Below, piece by piece: positions 1-5,281 of a DNA stretch of 5,281 nucleotides (positions within the stretch are counted from its first letter, which is position 1; each line of letters starts with the position of its first letter). Under the pieces are notes generated by a model. It had not been told where the DNA came from and ran no database searches. It saw nothing but the letters and a program-made list of their open reading frames with translations. The translations under genes were made by a program, and so were the position numbers. The DNA comes from Mycobacterium sp. (GTDB lineage Bacteria; Actinomycetota; Actinomycetes; Mycobacteriales; Mycobacteriaceae). The stretch lies in NCBI GenBank assembly GCA_023264755.1, contig JAHFVB010000385.1, forward strand, positions 1 through 5,281, in the 5' to 3' direction.

Positions 1-761
1 ATGCCGGACTCCTTCAGCGTCGGAGCGTCGATGCCCTCGACCCGTTCTGCACCGGACACCGCCAGCACCCGAAGCTGACCCGCCTCGATTTGGTCGATGA
101 GTTCACCCGGGCTCGACGTGCCGACCGTGATCTTCTTGCCGAGCAGCGCGGTCAACAGGTCGCCGCCGCCGTCGTAGGTGATGTAGTTGACGCGCTTCGG
201 ATCGACGCCGACGGTCTTGGCCAGTTCCATCGGGAACAGGTGGTCGGGGCCGCCGGGGGACGATCCGCCTCCGATCGTCACCTTGCTGGGGTCGGCCTTC
301 CACGCCGTGACGAGATCGGCGATCGTGCGGAACGGTGAATCGGCGGGGACGAACACCGCGCCGGGGTCCTCGATGAGCTTCGCCAGGGCGGTGGCGTCGG
401 ATGCGCGTGCCGAGGATCCGTTGGTGAAGACGGAGCCGACGACCCCGAGCCCCATCGTCATCATCAAGTCGCCGTTGCCGCGCTCGTTGATCAGCCGGGC
501 CATCGCGACCGTGCCACCCGCGCCGAGCACGTTGAACACCTCGACGCGGCCGGTGATGTCGTCGTCCTCCATGATCTTCACCGCCGTGCGGGCGGTCAGG
601 TCGTACCCGCCGCCCGGGCTGTTGGGCACCATCATGCGCAGCCGGTGCAAGCCCGCCGGGTCCTCGCCGCGGGTCACTCCGCAGCCGGTCGCCAGCGTGG
701 CGGCCAGCAGGACGACGGCCGACCCCACCGCCCATCGGCTCATTCGACGACGTATCGACAC
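1..761 (-). CDS. tctC: TctC/Bug-family tricarboxylate transporter substrate-binding lipoprotein (3' end cut by window edge)
   Basis: Extracytoplasmic solute receptor of a tripartite tricarboxylate transporter (TTT): it would bind a carboxylate outside the membrane and hand it to the TctA/TctB permease. The 253 visible residues open with a basic stretch (SIRRRMSRW), a hydrophobic segment (about 11-24) and LATGC with Cys27, a lipobox-like site (Ala rather than Leu at -3), so a lipid-anchored protein is likely. Family signatures follow: VPNSPGGGYDLTAR at 45-58 (matching the usual 'PGGGtDi.aR' of Bug proteins), GGGSSPGGPDHL at 164-175, and YDGGGDLLTALLGKK at 196-210. Bug proteins are usually about 300-330 residues, so roughly 60-80 are missing beyond position 1. 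The GTG start at 761 is chosen because AAGGGGAGAGA lies just upstream; an in-frame ATG at 776-774 would place that site inside the gene, and ATG 743-741 would lose the first arginines. tctB/tctA probably follow to the left (inference). The family is secure; the ligand is not, since Bug proteins bind many carboxylates. Confidence 0.9.
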   Translation of the reverse strand, partial: MSIRRRMSRWAVGSAVVLLAATLATGCGVTRGEDPAGLHRLRMMVPNSPGGGYDLTARTAVKIMEDDDITGRVEVFNVLGAGGTVAMARLINERGNGDLMMTMGLGVVGSVFTNGSSARASDATALAKLIEDPGAVFVPADSPFRTIADLVTAWKADPSKVTIGGGSSPGGPDHLFPMELAKTVGVDPKRVNYITYDGGGDLLTALLGKKITVGTSSPGELIDQIEAGQLRVLAVSGAERVEGIDAPTLKESG

Positions 762-762
762 G

Positions 763-773
763 TCTCTCCCCTT
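763..773 (-). promoter_or_regulatory. Ribosome binding site of the TctC-like gene
   Basis: On the minus strand the sequence AAGGGGAGAGA precedes GTG at 761-759, a strong purine-rich Shine-Dalgarno match with about 4 nt between the GGGGAG core and the start. It favours the GTG start over the in-frame ATG at 776-774, which has no such site upstream. Confidence 0.6.
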
Positions 774-809
774 CATTGACTGTGATGCTCAGCAATACTG
801 TTCCCATTG

Positions 810-823
810 GTGACGTGGGTCAC
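810..823. promoter_or_regulatory. Candidate operator: perfect inverted repeat GTGAC-N4-GTCAC
   Basis: GTGAC (810-814) and GTCAC (819-823) are perfect 5-nt inverted arms around a GTGG spacer, in the middle of the divergent region. The symmetry does not extend beyond the arms. The position fits a dimeric regulator serving both directions. The response regulator of this locus is the first candidate; a CRP-type protein is another, since the half-site loosely resembles GTGA/TCAC, although the spacing is shorter than the usual N6. A 10-base match can arise by chance in GC-rich DNA, so this is a candidate only. Confidence 0.35.
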
Positions 824-835
824 TCTTTCGGACGC

Positions 836-843
836 AAAGGAAG
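836..843 (+). promoter_or_regulatory. Ribosome binding site of the sensor kinase gene
   Basis: AAAGGAAG is the only Shine-Dalgarno-like sequence before the kinase reading frame. It abuts the in-frame TTG at 844, leaving only 2 nt after the GGA core, which is too close for normal initiation. The next in-frame start, TTG at 853, lies 9 nt after the element and fits better. GTG at 846 is out of frame, and GTG at 877 has only a weak GAAGAG-like element upstream. Confidence 0.5.
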
Positions 844-852
844 TTGTGGTCA

Positions 853-2493
853 TTGAGTTCGTGGGCTCTGAAGAGCGTGTCGGCACGCAGTCTGGCCGGG
901 CAGTTCCTGGTGTTCCAGTTGCTGGTGGTGGCCGTGGTGCTGGCCGCCGTCGCCGCGGTGTCGGTGGCGCAGTCGACCCGTGAGTTCCGGGAGGTGCGTG
1001 GCCAGCGCATGATCGCCGTGGCCGAGAACCTCGCGTCGACGCCCATCGTGCGCGACCGCTACGGCGATCCGTTCGCCGCGAGATACCTGGCGCCCGACCT
1101 CGATCGTGCCGCCGCCCTCTCCGGTGCCCAGCTGGTCGAACTCATCGCACCCGACGGCCTGGTGCGAGCGTCGACCGACCCGGCTCGAGCGGGCCAACGC
1201 AGCGACTTCGGCCGCAGCCGAGCCACCGACGGCCGAGCGTGGTCCGGCGACCTCGACGTGGAGGGCGTACACGCTCTGGTCGGTCAGGTGCCCGTGCTCT
1301 CCACCGGCGGGGCGACGCTGGCGGTGATATCGGTCAGTGAGCCGTATCCGTCGCTGTGGCAGTCACTTTCGGGCGCGGGCGAACGCCTCCTGGTCTACCT
1401 CGGGCTCGGTGCGGCACTCGGCGTGCTGGCCTCGTGGCTATTGTCGCGACGCATCAAGCGGCACACCGGCGGGCTGGAGGTGACCGAGATCGCCGGCCTG
1501 GCCGACCACCGAGAGGCGTTGTTGCACAGCATCCGAGAAGGCGTGGTCGCGGTCAACACCGATGGCGTCATCACGCTACTGAACGACAGCGCCCAGGAGC
1601 TGTTGGGAGTCAGCGGGGAGGCGGTGGGCCGGCGGGCCGACTCGGTCGGGCTGGATCCGGCGGTCGAGGACTTCCTGCTCTCCGGCGACGATGGCCGCGA
1701 CGTCGTCATCGCCACCCGCACCAGGGTGCTCGCCCTCAACCGGCGCGCGGCCAGTACGCGCGGCGAGCGCATCGGTACCGTGACCACGATGCGAGACAGC
1801 ACCGAGTTGGCGGCCCTTCAGGGCCAGCTGTCGTCGCACAAGAGCGTCACCGACACCCTGCGTGCGCAGACCCATGAGTTCGCCAACCAATTGCACACCA
1901 TTTCGGGCCTCGTCCAACTCGGTGAGTACGAATCGGTCCGCGACCTGGTCGGCACGCTGACCCGACGCCGCGCGGAAATCAGCGATGCCGTCACCCGGCG
2001 CATCGCCGACCCCGCGGTCGCCGCCCTGCTGATCGCCAAGACCTCACTGGCGGGCGAGAGTGGGGTGGCGCTGCTGATCGACGACCGCAGCCACCTGGCC
2101 ACGCTCGACCCCGCGCTGGCCACCGACGTCATCACCGTCCTGGGCAACCTCATCGACAACGCCGTGGACGTCTCGGAGGGCTCCGCGCGCAAGGCGGTGA
2201 CGGTGTGGGTCGACGACGACGACGGCCTGACCATCTCGGTCGCCGACTCCGGCCCGGGCGTGCCAGAGCACCTGCGGGAGTCGATATTCGCGCGTGGGGT
2301 CACCTCCAAGCCCGATGTACCCGGCGGCCGGGGCATCGGGCTCGCCCTGGTCCGACTGGTGAGCGCTCAGCTCGGCGGCTCGGTGGCGGTGGCCGACGGA
2401 CCAGCCGGCGGCGCAGTGTTCACGGTGCGACTGCCGCAGTCGGGCCACGCCGTGCGACTCGCCACGGCGGCGGGACGGGCCACCGATGCGTGA
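853..2493 (+). CDS. CitA/DcuS-family membrane sensor histidine kinase
   Basis: Sensor kinase that detects an extracellular ligand, probably a carboxylate, and phosphorylates the response regulator encoded next to it. In the 546-residue product (numbered from TTG 853) I see: transmembrane segment 1 at about 18-39; an extracytoplasmic region of about 140 residues with the look of the CitA/DcuS PAS-like sensor fold; transmembrane segment 2 at about 179-197; a cytoplasmic PAS domain at about 223-317 (EGVVAVNTDGVITLLNDSA); an H-box LRAQTHEFANQLHTISGL with phospho-acceptor His341, typical of SpoOB-type dimerisation domains in this family; and an HATPase domain with N-box GNLIDNA (Asn432, Asp435, Asn436), G1 DSGPG near 465-469 and G2 GGRGIGLAL near 491-499. 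All catalytic motifs are present. The start is uncertain: TTG 844 is also in frame but sits against the ribosome binding site. The last codons overlap the response regulator gene. Several polar residues that bind citrate in Klebsiella CitA seem replaced, so I give no gene symbol. Confidence 0.93.
   Translation: MSSWALKSVSARSLAGQFLVFQLLVVAVVLAAVAAVSVAQSTREFREVRGQRMIAVAENLASTPIVRDRYGDPFAARYLAPDLDRAAALSGAQLVELIAPDGLVRASTDPARAGQRSDFGRSRATDGRAWSGDLDVEGVHALVGQVPVLSTGGATLAVISVSEPYPSLWQSLSGAGERLLVYLGLGAALGVLASWLLSRRIKRHTGGLEVTEIAGLADHREALLHSIREGVVAVNTDGVITLLNDSAQELLGVSGEAVGRRADSVGLDPAVEDFLLSGDDGRDVVIATRTRVLALNRRAASTRGERIGTVTTMRDSTELAALQGQLSSHKSVTDTLRAQTHEFANQLHTISGLVQLGEYESVRDLVGTLTRRRAEISDAVTRRIADPAVAALLIAKTSLAGESGVALLIDDRSHLATLDPALATDVITVLGNLIDNAVDVSEGSARKAVTVWVDDDDGLTISVADSGPGVPEHLRESIFARGVTSKPDVPGGRGIGLALVRLVSAQLGGSVAVADGPAGGAVFTVRLPQSGHAVRLATAAGRATDA
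2486..2493 (+). other. Kinase/regulator gene overlap ATGCGTGA
   Basis: The response regulator ATG (2486-2488) precedes the kinase TGA (2491-2493) in a different frame, giving an 8-nt overlap. With no strong ribosome binding site of its own, the second gene is probably translated by ribosomes ending on the first, keeping kinase and regulator in fixed proportion. This is direct evidence that the two genes share one transcript. Confidence 0.85.
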
Positions 2494-3154
2494 CGTCCTC
2501 GTCGTCGACGACGACTTCATGGTCGCCGAGATCCACCGCAAGTTCACCGACCGCGTCGACGGCTTCCGCGCCGTCGGCGTCGCCCGCACCGGCGCCGAGG
2601 CACTGGAACGAGCCGCCGCACTGCGCCCCGACCTGATCCTGCTCGACGTGTACCTACCTGACCTGACCGGGCTGGAGGTGTTGCAGCGCTTGCGTTCTGG
2701 AGGTGACCGGGTGGGCGTCGTCATGATCACCGCGGCGCGCGAACTCGACACGGTGGCCGGCGCGCTGGATGGCGGCGCCGCCGACTATCTGATCAAACCG
2801 TTCGAGTTCGAACAGTTCGCGGCGAAACTGCAGGCGTTCGCCGCCGGCGAGGACGCGCTGATCGGCGCCGCGGGCGTCGACCAGTCACTGGTGGACACGT
2901 TGTTCGGGGCCAGCTCCCATGGCGTGCCCGGTGCGGTACCGCTGCCGAAGGGGCTCGGCGGCGAAACGGGTCGGCTGGTGCTCGACGCGGTCCGCTCGGT
3001 GGGTGAGGCCTCTGCCGCCGAATGTGCTGAGCGCATTGGCATCTCACGGGTGAGTGCCCGCCGGTATCTGGAGCACTACCTGCGCACCGGCGAGCTGACC
3101 CTGCGCCTGCAGTACGGCGCCGGGCGGCCCGAGCGACGCTACCGGGCGGGCTGA
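2486..3154 (+). CDS. CitB/DcuR-family response regulator
   Basis: DNA-binding partner of the upstream sensor kinase; when phosphorylated it should activate transport or catabolic genes, most plausibly the divergent TctC-like gene (inference from context). The 222-residue product has an N-terminal receiver domain (about 1-120) with the acidic cluster Asp8-Asp9-Asp10, phospho-acceptor Asp54 in LILLDVYLPD, the conserved Thr82 (MITA) and Lys104 in LIKPF. After a linker, residues about 160-202 form a helix-turn-helix (ASAAECAERIGISRVSARRYLEHY), followed by a small beta-rich tail (LTLRLQYGAGRPERRYR), the C-terminal arrangement of CitB/DcuR regulators rather than of OmpR or NarL types. Length fits the family. 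ATG 2486 lies inside the end of the kinase gene (ATGCGTGA, 8-nt overlap), and the GGGACGGG before it is a weak ribosome site, so translational coupling is likely. Its last 16 nt overlap the convergent LuxR-type gene. Confidence 0.93.
   Translation: MRDVLVVDDDFMVAEIHRKFTDRVDGFRAVGVARTGAEALERAAALRPDLILLDVYLPDLTGLEVLQRLRSGGDRVGVVMITAARELDTVAGALDGGAADYLIKPFEFEQFAAKLQAFAAGEDALIGAAGVDQSLVDTLFGASSHGVPGAVPLPKGLGGETGRLVLDAVRSVGEASAAECAERIGISRVSARRYLEHYLRTGELTLRLQYGAGRPERRYRAG
3139..3154. other. Convergent 3' overlap of two coding regions
   Basis: The plus-strand response regulator ends with TGA at 3152-3154 and the minus-strand LuxR-type gene ends with TAG at 3141-3139, so 16 nt encode the C-termini of both (Tyr-Arg-Ala-Gly on one strand, Gln-Pro-Ala-Arg on the other). 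No hairpin with a T-run lies between them, so neither transcript has an obvious intrinsic terminator before entering the opposing gene. Confidence 0.9.
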
Positions 3155-5281
3155 GCGCGGCTGGTCGCCTGCTGAGCCAGCTGGACCCGGGAGTTGAGCC
3201 CGAGCTTGGCGTAAACGTGGGTCAGATGGGTCTGCACCGTCCGCGGGGATACGAACAACCGAGCCCCGATGTCCTTGTTGCCCAAGCCCTCCCCCACCAG
3301 TCGAACCACGTCCAGCTCGGTCGGAGTCAAGGCGGCCCACCCGCTGGACGGCCGCTTGCGCTCACCACGGCCGCGCTGCACGTACGCGACGGCCTCTTGA
3401 ATCGACAATGCGGCGCCCTCAGCCCACGCATCCTCGAAGGCGGCCTCACCCATCACCTCGCGCAACGCGGCGATGGACGCGTCCACACCGGCCTGATGAA
3501 TCCGGAAACGAACGGCACCGAGCCGCTGCCAGTGAGCAGTCGCGGCACCGAACATACGTGCCGACTCACGGTGGAACCCGCCGAGTGCGCCGATGCGACC
3601 GAGGCACTCCAACGCTTCTGCGAAATGCAATTGCGCTCCGGCACCGCCGAAGATCGCAAGTGCGTCGTGCCCGTCGCGCTCGGCCCGTTCCACGTCGCCA
3701 TGCTCGAGCTCGACGCGGCAGCGCGTGAGCAGCGCGGTCGCCAGATGTGACCCCTTGGTGGCCGTGACGCCGGCGTCGGCCCATCGGCGCGCTTCCCCGA
3801 GCCGACCCGAGGCGAGCGCGGCGTCAGCCCGCCACGCGAAGAACACCGCACACGCGGACGGCACCGCGGTGACCTGTGGCCAAGCCATCTCGTACAACTC
3901 CTCGGCGGCCGCGACGTCACCCGCTGACATCGCCACCCAGCCCGCCAGCATGCATCCGCACCCTCCGAGAAAACCGCCAAGTTCAGCACCAGCCTCCATG
4001 AGGGCGCGGGCGTGCACCGATGCGGTGGCGGTGTCACCGCGATGAGCGTCGAGATAGCAGAGTTGTTGAAGGGCAAGGTAACGCGAGTGCACATCGGAGG
4101 CGGCATACGCTTCGTCGAGCACCTCGGTGGCAATGATGGCCGCTTCGGCTAGGGCCCCCCTCAAGATCAGCGGCGTGGCCGCCCCCCAGATCCGACAGAA
4201 CCGCGAACTCGAGCGGTCACCAATGGCGTCGGCGACCCTGCGGCCTTCCGTGCCAGAGGCTTCGGCGGCCCCCGGATCCCCTGCGAAGAAGGCCGCGTAG
4301 GTATGCCACCCCAGGACCTGACTCAATCGCCACTTGTCCCCCAGTGCCCGCGCGAGTTCGCCCGCCTCGGCCAGGTAGGGCCGCGCCACGTCGGCGTCGT
4401 AGGCCGCGATACTGCCGCACGCAGTCAAGGCCCGTGCGATCAAAGCCGGGTCACCGACTTCGCGCGCGAGCTCCAACGCCCGTTCGGCTTGGTCCCGCCT
4501 ATCGGATGCGATGCCCCATGCGTCCAGTAGCGCCTTGTCGGCCAGCGCCCGCGCATGAACCGCGGGCGCGACGTCGGCTTCGTTTGCCGCGCGATCGTCA
4601 AGCAGTCGCTCGAACCAGGACAATCCCTCGACGACGCGCCCTCGCGCTAGCCACAGGGGCAACAGCGCCGACGCCAAATGCATGGCGGCCTCGATGTCCC
4701 CGCAGTCACGGCTCCACGCGAAGGCGGTCCGAAGGTTGTCGATGTCCGTCACGGCCTGCTCCAGCAGCTGCTCGTGACGGCCGGCGGAGGGGTTGTCCAG
4801 CTCCGTGGCCAGCGCCGCATAGTGGCCACGGTGCCGGGTGCGGATGTCGGCCGCCTCACCCGATTCCGTGAGCTTCTCCGCAGCGTACTGGCGCACCGTC
4901 TCCAACAGTCGGTAGCGCGTATGCCCCCGGTCACTCTCGGCCACCACGAGCGACTTGTCGACGAGCAGACTCAGCTGGTCGAGCACCTGGTAGCGCTCGG
5001 CGTTGCCCGAGCCGGTGACCATTTGGACGGCGCGCAGGTCGAATCCACCGGCGAAAGTTGCGAGCCGGCGGAACAGCACACTTTCGGACTCACTCAGTAG
5101 GGCATGAGACCAGTCGACCGAAGCCCGCAACGTCTGCTGGCGCCGCACCGCGGTGCGCGATCCGCCCGTGAGTAGTCGGAACCGATCGTGAAGGCTGTCC
5201 TTGAGCTCGTCCAGGGACAGCGCCCGCACCCGGGCGGCGGCCAACTCGATGGCCAGTGGCATGCCGTCGAGGCGCTGGCAG
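3139..5281 (-). CDS. Large LuxR-type transcriptional regulator with ATPase/AfsR-like architecture (5' end cut by window edge)
   Basis: Transcription factor of the large multidomain LuxR type common in mycobacteria and other actinobacteria, with an NTPase module, a helical repeat region and a C-terminal DNA-binding domain. The reading frame is open to the right edge: QRLDGMPLAIELAAARVRAL at the edge is the conserved 'LdGlPLAiELAAArv' segment at the end of NB-ARC/AAA-type NTPase domains, so the Met codon at 5262-5260 is internal and the Walker motifs lie beyond 5281. Numbering from that Met, residues about 35-135 form the winged-helix-like region of this class (RQQTLRASVDWSHALLSESE, FRRLATFAGGFDLRAV, YRLLETVRQYAAEKL); about 140-625 are alanine-rich helices resembling TPR repeats; and 645-698 (3169-3330) are a LuxR/GerE helix-turn-helix (LTPTELDVVRLVGEGLGNKD, then VSPRTVQTHLTHVYAKLGL). 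The TAG stop at 3141-3139 lies within the end of the response regulator gene. Some mycobacterial relatives carry an N-terminal cyclase domain; that cannot be judged here. The target genes and signal are unknown. Confidence 0.9.
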   Translation of the reverse strand, partial: CQRLDGMPLAIELAAARVRALSLDELKDSLHDRFRLLTGGSRTAVRRQQTLRASVDWSHALLSESESVLFRRLATFAGGFDLRAVQMVTGSGNAERYQVLDQLSLLVDKSLVVAESDRGHTRYRLLETVRQYAAEKLTESGEAADIRTRHRGHYAALATELDNPSAGRHEQLLEQAVTDIDNLRTAFAWSRDCGDIEAAMHLASALLPLWLARGRVVEGLSWFERLLDDRAANEADVAPAVHARALADKALLDAWGIASDRRDQAERALELAREVGDPALIARALTACGSIAAYDADVARPYLAEAGELARALGDKWRLSQVLGWHTYAAFFAGDPGAAEASGTEGRRVADAIGDRSSSRFCRIWGAATPLILRGALAEAAIIATEVLDEAYAASDVHSRYLALQQLCYLDAHRGDTATASVHARALMEAGAELGGFLGGCGCMLAGWVAMSAGDVAAAEELYEMAWPQVTAVPSACAVFFAWRADAALASGRLGEARRWADAGVTATKGSHLATALLTRCRVELEHGDVERAERDGHDALAIFGGAGAQLHFAEALECLGRIGALGGFHRESARMFGAATAHWQRLGAVRFRIHQAGVDASIAALREVMGEAAFEDAWAEGAALSIQEAVAYVQRGRGERKRPSSGWAALTPTELDVVRLVGEGLGNKDIGARLFVSPRTVQTHLTHVYAKLGLNSRVQLAQQATSRAQPAR

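Larger units (their letters stand above)
762..852. promoter_or_regulatory. Divergent intergenic control region between binding-protein gene and two-component genes
   Basis: This is the only noncoding stretch in the window, 91 nt between the GTG of the TctC-like gene and the preferred TTG of the sensor kinase gene. It must hold promoters for at least one and probably both directions, and is more AT-rich than its flanks. On the plus strand TTGACT (776-781) resembles a -35 box, but no good -10 lies at 16-18 nt from it; AATACT at 794-799 is too close. On the minus strand the AGTATT around 794-799 is a weak -10-like element. I therefore do not assign exact promoters. An inverted repeat at 810-823 sits near the centre and is listed separately. 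Given the divergent arrangement, the response regulator encoded downstream is the most likely protein to act here (inference). Confidence 0.6.

Noticed and set aside
776..799. TTGACT plus AATACT as a plus-strand sigma-70-type promoter
   Set aside because: Only about 12 nt separate the two elements, too short for a standard promoter, and no good -10 lies at the usual distance from TTGACT.
103..807. A 234-codon minus-strand frame rich in Arg, Gly and Asp overlapping the TctC-like gene
   Set aside because: It is the out-of-frame reading of the same strand, with repeated Arg/Gly/His runs typical of shifted GC-rich codons; the TctC frame has the signal peptide, ribosome binding site and family motifs.
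187..813. A 208-codon open frame on the plus strand opposite the TctC-like gene
   Set aside because: Its translation is low-complexity (Ser/Thr/Pro/Arg-rich) without domain signatures, and it is antisense to a frame with clear Bug-family motifs; high-GC DNA commonly leaves such frames open.
2501..2512. Perfect 12-nt palindrome GTCGTCGACGAC
   Set aside because: It is explained by codons for the Val-Val-Asp-Asp acidic cluster of the receiver domain. A similar GTCGACGACGAC run near 2210 likewise encodes Val-Asp-Asp-Asp in the kinase.
1818..2751. Long minus-strand open frames across the kinase and response regulator genes
   Set aside because: They mirror well-supported coding sequence and give Ser/Arg/Thr-rich products with no recognisable fold; no ribosome binding site or neighbour supports them.
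3408..4045. Several plus-strand open frames opposite the LuxR-type gene
   Set aside because: Products are Arg/Pro/Ala-rich without motifs and lie antisense to a continuous frame of more than 700 codons with clear N- and C-terminal domain signatures.

Overview
The window comes from a high-GC actinobacterium. GC-ending codons dominate every gene, GTG and TTG starts are used, and the proteins resemble those of mycobacteria and related Corynebacteriales/Mycobacteriales. I infer Mycolicibacterium/Mycobacterium or a close relative from style alone; nothing here fixes the species.

Layout, left to right. (1) Positions 1-761, minus strand: the N-terminal 253 codons of a TctC/Bug-type solute-binding lipoprotein of a tripartite tricarboxylate transporter. 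The gene runs off the left edge, where the TctB/TctA membrane genes would be expected. (2) Positions 762-852: a short divergent intergenic region holding both ribosome binding sites and a perfect GTGAC-N4-GTCAC inverted repeat. (3) Positions 853-2493, plus strand: a membrane sensor histidine kinase of the CitA/DcuS type. (4) Positions 2486-3154, plus strand: its CitB/DcuR-type response regulator, overlapping the kinase gene by 8 nt. (5) Positions 3139-5281, minus strand: a large LuxR-type regulator with an ATPase-linked architecture, entering from the right edge without its N-terminus. It converges on the response regulator gene with a 16-nt tail-to-tail overlap.

How they work together. A CitA/CitB-like two-component system divergent from a TctC-type binding protein is a familiar arrangement. 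In Corynebacterium glutamicum, CitAB controls the citrate uptake genes citH and tctCBA. The natural reading is that the kinase senses an external carboxylate, phosphorylates the response regulator, and the regulator acts at the shared intergenic region to switch on the uptake system. By eye, the sensor domain lacks several polar residues that bind citrate in Klebsiella CitA, so the ligand may not be citrate. The LuxR-type protein is probably a separate regulator, though its 3' end is physically tied to the response regulator gene.

Coding density is nearly complete, there is no mobile element, RNA gene or CRISPR array, and I see no convincing evidence of a wholly new system. The points most worth a second look are the divergent operator candidate, the altered sensor pocket and the convergent gene overlap.
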